DNA from: an uncultured Pelagibacteraceae bacterium
Lineage (GTDB): Bacteria > Pseudomonadota > Alphaproteobacteria > Pelagibacterales > Pelagibacteraceae
Length of the DNA stretch: 34,634 nucleotides
Direction of reading: 5' to 3'
NCBI GenBank assembly: GCA_902526085.1
Contig: CABZJN010000013.1
Location: forward strand, 1-34,634
Below the pieces are notes generated by a model, which made no database searches, was not told the DNA's origin, and saw only the letters and a program-made list of their open reading frames with translations. Shown one piece after another: positions 33,212-34,634 of the stretch (within the stretch, counting starts at the first letter, position 1; each line of letters begins with the position of its first letter). The position numbers and the translations under genes are program-made.

Positions 33212-34522
33212 TTATTTATTTTCGTTTTGAAGATTAATAATTGTTTCTTCTTCCTCAGGGTCGCTTACGTTAAATATTTCAGTCTCTTCAGTATTTACAT
33301 CATCAATTCTTTTGCTAGATATTACGCCATGCTTTTCTTTTAATTTATTGATTTCTCTTTCTACTCCTTGTTTCCCCCATGCTTTTGTAACTATTTCTTG
33401 TAATTTTTTACCATGAGTTCTATATGTTGTTAATGTAAGCTTTACAGACTGTTTTAAACCTACATATTTTTCATATATATCTGTTGCTGATGATTGTATT
33501 TTTTTCATGCCCTCTATTTGCTTGTGCTCACTCTTAATCTGTTCAAATATTTTTATCATCGAAAGCAATGTTCTAGGTCCAGCAAGAATAAAATTATTTT
33601 TTAAAGCATCTTCAAATAAACCTTTGTCCTTTTCCATTGTAAAACCTAGTAAATTATCTGAGGGAAAAAAAACTATAACTTTTTGAAACGATTTAAGTCC
33701 ATAGATTTTAGTATAATTTTTATTAATAAGGCCTTTTTTCTTATCGTAAAGATGAGATTTCACTGAATCAATGTGCTCTTTTAAATATTTATCTTTCTGA
33801 TTTTCATCTTTTTCCTCAATATATTTTTTCCATGAGATTAATGAAACCTTTGAGTCAATCACATAACTCCTTTCCGTCAAAAATAATATGCAGTCTGGTC
33901 TTACATTCTTATCTTCAAATTCAAAATCTGAGGTAACCTGTTTTTTATTTAACACAAAATCTCTTCCTTCCTCTAATTGTGCACCCTTTAAAAGATTCTT
34001 TAAAATATCCTCGCTAAAATGGCCTTGAAATTGATAGTTCCCGGTTAATTTTTCTAGGAAATTTTCATGGTTTGATAAAATTTTATTATTTTCTGATCTT
34101 TCATTCTTTACTTCTTGCATAGCCTCATCATGAAGTTCTTTAAGTTCAGCTTTGTTTTCAAGTCCTTTTGTTAAATCTTTTATTGTTTTTTCTTTAATTT
34201 CAATTTGATCATTTAAAAATTTGTTATTTATATTTATTTGATCCATCGCAGCTTTTTCAGCAGCCAATTCTCTTTTTGCTTGATTAAGTTCGTCTTCAAT
34301 AATTTTTTTTCTATTTTGATTTATTTTCTCAATTAATTCATAACTAGTCTCATTGCCCATTAAAGAATTAAAACTTTCAGGAAATTCACTTTTAAGTTGA
34401 TTTAAAAGATTTTCTTTTATTTTATCATCCTCTCCAGTATTTTTTTGAATATTCTTATTCTTTAACCAAAAAAATGCTGCTGTAACAATTATACCAAAAA
34501 TTAAAAATATTATTTGATCCAT
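33212..34522 (-). CDS. rmuC: RmuC family DNA recombination protein
   Basis: RmuC proteins limit recombination between inverted repeats and are thought to act with or as nucleases. The 436-aa protein has an N-terminal transmembrane anchor (about 2-20, IIFLIFGIIVTAAFFWL), a long charged coiled coil (about 70-165), then the RmuC domain (about 170-385) with GNYQFQGHFSEDILKNLLKGAQLEEGRDFVL, VRPDCILFLTERSYVIDSKVSLISW (a nuclease-like Asp/Asp-x-Lys arrangement) and GPRTLLSMIKIFEQI. The C-terminal tail is acidic. It stands convergent to hisG and divergent from the partial gene at the right edge. Confidence 0.9.
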   Translation of the reverse strand: MDQIIFLIFGIIVTAAFFWLKNKNIQKNTGEDDKIKENLLNQLKSEFPESFNSLMGNETSYELIEKINQNRKKIIEDELNQAKRELAAEKAAMDQININNKFLNDQIEIKEKTIKDLTKGLENKAELKELHDEAMQEVKNERSENNKILSNHENFLEKLTGNYQFQGHFSEDILKNLLKGAQLEEGRDFVLNKKQVTSDFEFEDKNVRPDCILFLTERSYVIDSKVSLISWKKYIEEKDENQKDKYLKEHIDSVKSHLYDKKKGLINKNYTKIYGLKSFQKVIVFFPSDNLLGFTMEKDKGLFEDALKNNFILAGPRTLLSMIKIFEQIKSEHKQIEGMKKIQSSATDIYEKYVGLKQSVKLTLTTYRTHGKKLQEIVTKAWGKQGVEREINKLKEKHGVISSKRIDDVNTEETEIFNVSDPEEEETIINLQNENK

Positions 34523-34585
34523 TATTAATAATTAGTGATTAATATTTTAAATACAAGTTAAATCAAATAATATATTAAATATTCA

Positions 34586-34634
34586 ATGAAATGGAATAAT
34601 AAGTTTATATATCCAAAATCTACAAGATCGATTG
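34586..34634 (+). CDS. 5' end of a truncated plus-strand gene, unknown
   Basis: An ATG at 34586 opens a frame that runs off the window end after 16 codons (MKWNNKFIYPKSTRSI). It diverges from rmuC across 63 bp of AT-rich sequence, where a gene start would be expected. Too little is visible to name it. Confidence 0.4.
   Translation, partial: MKWNNKFIYPKSTRSI

Overview
The window is a very AT-rich, densely packed bacterial chromosome segment, most likely from a SAR11-type alphaproteobacterium (Pelagibacterales). Three things point there. The gene neighbourhoods are alphaproteobacterial: bolA / J-domain protein / cobS / cobT, murA / DUF2948 / hisD / infA, and hisS / hisZ / hisG. The tRNA-His carries A at position 73. 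The spacing is streamlined: most neighbouring genes overlap by 1-23 bp or lie within 5 bp, and all four convergent gene pairs overlap or abut. The species assignment is inference; no rRNA is present.

Left end (1-4268) is accessory. It holds two copies of an identical 76-bp 3' portion of tRNA-Ser(GGA). Neither copy has the 5' acceptor strand, so both look like attachment-site scars. They close two small cargo modules. Module A (1-2790) has a 65-aa membrane protein, a 225-aa unknown, a 57-aa unknown and an exported Sel1-repeat/trypsin-like protease. Module B (2791-4268) has two exported proteins of unknown function. A short motif (TTGTCGTCA) recurs at set distances from the tRNA scars, as integrase arm sites would. 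No integrase lies in the window, and an earlier tRNA-Ser copy should lie just upstream of base 1.

4438-17082 is core. It starts with gyrB (lacking the usual insertion near its C-terminus) and a RegB/PrrB-type redox histidine kinase. The minus strand then carries a J-domain protein, cobS and cobT without cobN. bolA diverges from them across only 20 bp. aroK-aroB follow on the minus strand, then a plus-strand unit of a 60-aa membrane protein, a 579-aa exported unknown, def, fmt and truA.

17079-24420 (minus strand) reads as one long unit with at most 5 bp between genes: rpmH, rnpA, yidD, yidC, argB, a HAD nucleotidase, dapD, dapE, a histone-deacetylase-like amidohydrolase and a SET-domain methyltransferase. 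It mixes ribosome/RNase P/membrane insertion, arginine and lysine/diaminopimelate synthesis, and an odd eukaryote-like deacetylase + SET pair.

24503-33210 (plus strand, apart from one tRNA-Thr) holds a VTT-family membrane protein, two small basic proteins, dcd, murA, a DUF2948 protein, hisD, infA, tRNA-Phe, a cold-shock protein with a structured 3' region, and then tRNA-His directly followed by overlapping hisS-hisZ-hisG. The window closes with rmuC (minus) and the first codons of a truncated plus-strand gene. No gene-free stretch exceeds about 300 bp.
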